Positions 9,615 to 12,000 of a stretch of DNA of 12,000 bases are shown piece by piece (the stretch's first letter is position 1; each line of letters starts with the position of its first letter). A program made the translations under genes and the position numbers. The notes beneath the pieces are model-generated. The model ran no database searches. It was not told the origin of the DNA and saw only the letters and a list, made by a program, of their open reading frames with translations. Source of the DNA: Bimuria novae-zelandiae CBS 107.79 (lineage: Eukaryota; Ascomycota; Dothideomycetes; Pleosporales; Didymosphaeriaceae); NCBI GenBank assembly GCA_010015655.1, contig ML976847.1, positions 1 to 12,000 of the forward strand, given 5' to 3'.

Positions 9615-9960
9615 TATCGCAGACGACCCGTACCGAGCAGCATCATGAGTCAACACACCAACCGAGAATGCTCATTCAATTCTATGAGAGTTAAATTCCT
9701 ATCAGCGAGGGAGCTCAAGGCATAATTATGGTTCTGAATTAGCAATTTGAACTTTCCAAAAATGCGCTACAGTATGGTCCATAACCTTTACGCTACCCTT
9801 CCTACCCAACTCCACAACCTTCAAGAACCCCAAACTGTATCTTTGAACACTCGGAAGTCATACCTCTTCCTCAACTCCATGTTCCCCTCAGCTCCGACCT
9901 AGAAATGCTTCAACGAGGATTGTACCCCAATACTCCCGCCCCAATTATCAGCGTTTCCAA
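9615..9960. other. 3' flank of the kinase-pseudokinase gene, no gene seen
   Basis: The first part is presumably 3' UTR of the rightward gene. It contains a 17-bp near-copy (9708-9724) of the sequence around the stop codon (9597-9613), differing by two transitions. A C- and A-rich run at about 9795-9835 follows. I see no coding frame, tRNA or transposon signature. Confidence 0.5.
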
Positions 9961-9976
9961 CGTAGCGTAGTACGCT

Positions 9977-10079
9977 TCCGTAAAATGCGACCCTACGGTG
10001 AATTGCTCCGTAGGGTCGTAGGATGGGTGCTCTCCGTAGGATGCTCCGTACGTAGTCATTTTTCGAGCCGTAATTACGG
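9977..10079. repeat. CCGTA-motif cluster with hairpin, possible transposon end
   Basis: The motif TCCGTA(GG) occurs four times in direct orientation (about 9977, 10007, 10033, 10045) with inverted copies. The strongest structure is an 11-bp perfect inverted repeat, CGACCCTACGG at 9988-9998 and CCGTAGGGTCG at 10008-10018, around a 9-base loop. A 12-bp palindrome CCGTAATTACGG lies at 10068-10079. The cluster sits at the border between ordinary-composition DNA and the AT-rich repeat to the right, so it could be the subterminal or terminal repeat of that element. The partner end was not found in the window. Confidence 0.5.
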
Positions 10080-10390
10080 TTGTACGGCAACAAGTTGGCT
10101 AGCTTTTATATGGAGATTCGGGGGGTCGTTGGTGACGGGGGACCGCGTTGTTGGCCAAGGCCATGTTTGTGTTGCACAACTGCTCAGCGCAGAGCTTTGT
10201 ACGACATTACTAGGGCAGAATTTTCTGCTAGAGATGCTCGTTATCTTATCTTTATCTCTATTGCAATTATTAGTAGTAAAAATATTATTATAGATAATTA
10301 CCTTACGCGTAGAGCAACGCAGTCTACTTAATTATTCTTTAAGTATAAGCTTTATTACTATACTAGGTTAAAGAGGCTTACTACCTTTAC

Positions 10391-10435
10391 TACTAAAAGC
10401 TCTTTTACTAAAAGCTCTTTTACTAAAAACTCTAA
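10391..10435. repeat. 15-bp tandem repeat, three copies
   Basis: The unit TACTAAAAGCTCTTT occurs at 10391-10405 and 10406-10420 identically. A third copy at 10421-10435 carries G-to-A and TT-to-AA differences. It lies inside the AT-rich repeat. Confidence 0.7.
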
Positions 10436-11138
10436 TAGTAAGTTATTTATTATTAAAGCTCTTAGCTATTCTACTTATATATTATTTATAGATCTAAGGA
10501 CTATCGTTAGCGTACGCTTTAACGTTGTATAGGAGCGACTCTAGCATAATAAGCGTAAGCTAAAGCTAGAGTGTATAAGATACTAGTTAAAGAGCAGAGC
10601 GTAGATAGCTGGCAAGAGGTAGAGGGCATTAATATAGAGCTATAGTGTTAAGCTCGAGTACCTTAAGGATAACGGCATTACTAAAAAACTACTATTTCTC
10701 TATAAAAAGTAGTATATTAGTAAAAAGAATAAGTGCTATTTAGCTATTAATAGCATATTTTATAAATAGAAATACCTTAAAAGTAAGCATAGTATTAATC
10801 TTAATACTGGTATATTACTAATTATTAACGTTCGCCGCCCTAAGGATCTATTTAAGCTAGCTACGCTATAACTAGCTACTAAGGCTAATACTTTAGTTAC
10901 CTATTAATTATAGTAAGAAGACAAGTTTTTATTTAACTTTATTAACTATATTACTATTAATAACGTCTTATTTAACCTAAGTATTTATCTATTAATAAGG
11001 GACTTATTTATATAGAATTAAACGCAGCTCTTACGCGCCTTATTAATAAGTATAATAATACTATTATCCTACATATAAAAATTACTAGTAAAGAGGATAG
11101 TAAAGATCTTAAAGCTTTTATAGGCTTTACTAAGTAAG

Positions 11139-11143
11139 TGTTC
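11139..11143. other. Candidate 5-bp target-site duplication of the copia insertion
   Basis: TGTTC directly abuts the outer end of the LTR. Copia elements make 5-bp duplications, so the same five bases would be expected beyond the other LTR, which is outside the window. Confidence 0.3.
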
Positions 11144-11335
11144 TGTTGCAGTAGAAAAGATTGTGGAATTCTTCTGCTCGAGGGTGTACTATCTAGAAGC
11201 TACCGAGTATGTATGTGTACGAGCGTAAACATCGCTAGTCCCAGATAGGTGTAGCCCTCTCAGAAAGGTGAGTGGCAACTAAGCAAGGGTAGGAGTAACC
11301 ATCTCATCGAGTAAGAGCCATTAAACCGTCACACA
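11144..11335 (-). repeat. 3' LTR of a Ty1/copia retrotransposon
   Basis: In the element's orientation (minus strand) the LTR begins TGTGTGACGG at 11335, right after the polypurine tract, and ends ...CTGCAACA at 11144. The ends are TGT and ACA, the usual LTR termini. The length of about 192 bp is short but normal for fungal copia. The left boundary coincides with the abrupt change into the AT-rich older repeat, which supports it. The second LTR is not in the window, so the ends are not confirmed by comparison. Confidence 0.7.
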
Positions 11336-11347
11336 CCCCCTCATCCT
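11336..11347 (-). other. Polypurine tract for plus-strand priming
   Basis: On the minus strand AGGATGAGGGGG sits immediately before the TGTGTGACGG start of the LTR. This is the position and composition of a retrotransposon polypurine tract, where RNase H leaves the primer for plus-strand synthesis. Confidence 0.65.
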
Positions 11348-11378
11348 GTAGTCAATCCATGACGTAAGGATGAATCTC

Positions 11379-12000
11379 TCAAGTGTCCTTCTCCACCTTA
11401 AGAACCTTTGAACGAATATCTACCAAGTGTAGTTGCTGTACGAATTCGATATGCTTCTGTCGAGGAAGGATCTTCGTCATGCCGTCGGCTGGCATCTGGT
11501 TTGTGGACTTCCATTAGACGTGGAGGCGATTCTCCTCGACCTCCTGGCGGATCCAGTTCTGATGGATATCGACGTGTTTAAGCTTGGTGCTAAGCTTGTC
11601 CATTTCTTTTGTGACTATACCCACCGTCTGTTGGTTGTCACACCAGATAATAGGCGTTTGGTTGAGCCTCAAAGAGAGTCCTTTGAATAGGCGGCACCAC
11701 TCCTCCATCTCTGATCCAGCAAGTGATAGAGCGAGCAGCTCTGCTTCAGTCGTCGATTTTGTGACAGTACGTTGCAGTGTTGACTTCCAGTCGACAGTCA
11801 TGCCAAATAGCTGAAAGACATATCCTTGAGAGCTTCGGCGCGTCTCAACATCGTCAGCAAAAGCGGCATCAGATGCCCCAAAGAAGATCGGATCGCGATA
11901 GTCCTGCGGTGTTGCAAGGTACTCCTGAATACCTCCTTCGTCCACAGCTTGTGCCTGTAAGGCTCGATATTTCGTCTCAAGAATGTGACGCCACACCCTT
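11379..12000 (-). pseudogene. Ty1/copia Pol, RNase H domain and C terminus, partial
   Basis: The frame enters from the right edge of the window and carries the copia RNase H. Visible elements are SDAAFADDVETRRSSQGYVF with its acidic residues, the conserved TVTKSTTEAELLAL helix with its glutamate, WCDNQQTV with the next aspartate, and KHVDIHQNWIRQEV with the histidine. RNase H removes the RNA strand of the RNA-DNA hybrid during reverse transcription. Integrase and reverse transcriptase lie outside the window. A TAA at 11514-11516 interrupts the frame where homologous elements continue with a tryptophan-containing stretch. It can be read on through MPADGMTKILPRQKHIEF to a TGA at 11379-11381, 31 bases before the polypurine tract. 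CAA to TAA would explain the single stop. Apart from it the copy looks young compared with its host repeat. Confidence 0.8.

Larger units (their letters stand above)
10080..11143. mobile_element. AT-rich, RIP-like decayed repeat of unidentified family
   Basis: The sequence is dominated by TA-rich words (CTTAGTA, TATTA, TTAAAG) and loses nearly all CpA, as in RIP-mutated fungal repeats. On the plus strand one frame remains readable from about 10638 to 11010 with scattered TAG and TAA codons; it includes VKLEYLKDNGITKKLLFLYK and a basic VRRPKDLFKLAT segment. The end (about 11020-11133) reads in the next frame and includes LHIKITSKEDSKDLKAFIGF. I do not recognise the protein family. The right end is cut by a copia LTR at 11144, and the left end may be the CCGTA cluster. 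It is called a mobile element because of composition and setting, not a recognised domain. Confidence 0.5.

Noticed and set aside
11433..11690. Plus-strand open frame opposite the copia RNase H
   Set aside because: The minus strand carries clear RNase H motifs; the plus-strand translation is the antisense shadow.
1..12000. tRNA, rRNA, CRISPR array or bacterial-type operon signals
   Set aside because: None seen; no tRNA T-loop motif outside coding sequence, no regularly spaced repeats, and spliceosomal introns show the DNA is eukaryotic.

Overview
The window looks like nuclear DNA of a filamentous ascomycete (Pezizomycotina). Genes carry many short introns of about 50-75 bp with GTAAGT/GTATGT/GTGAGT donors and CTAAY or CTRAY branch sites. 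The protein families (kinase-TPR, CorA-like transporter, DUF7580-type pseudokinase) are typical of accessory fungal gene families. The repeats show the C-to-T stop-codon pattern expected of repeat-induced point mutation (RIP). I cannot name the species.

Layout. 1 to about 633: the 5' part of a pogo/Fot1-type transposase on the minus strand, riddled with stop codons. 742-3471 (minus): a protein kinase followed by TPR-like repeats, in one continuous frame once two introns are removed, but broken by an in-frame TAG (2354-2356) and TAA (1129-1131). 3582-5499 (minus): an intact eight-exon gene for a CorA-like membrane protein, 509 residues. 5500-6220: intergenic region between divergent genes. 6221-9614 (plus): a large protein with an N-terminal helical region, a kinase with all catalytic motifs, a linker, and a C-terminal pseudokinase of the kind usually attached to HeLo domains; it too has two in-frame stops (TGA 6528-6530, TAA 7269-7271). 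9615 to about 9960: no gene seen. 9977-10079: a cluster of CCGTA motifs with an 11-bp-arm hairpin. About 10080-11143: AT-rich, heavily mutated repeat of unidentified family. 11144-12000: the 3' LTR, polypurine tract and RNase H end of a Ty1/copia retrotransposon on the minus strand, inserted into that older repeat and running off the window.

How it fits together. Three accessory genes sit between mutated transposons: two signalling kinases and, between them, a multi-exon CorA-like membrane protein. Only the two kinase genes, which lie nearest the repeats, have premature stops, and most of these can be explained by a single C-to-T or G-to-A change. The content (kinase-repeat protein and kinase-pseudokinase protein) resembles fungal self/non-self recognition loci and, in layout, plant tandem kinase immune proteins. 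That functional link is inference only.
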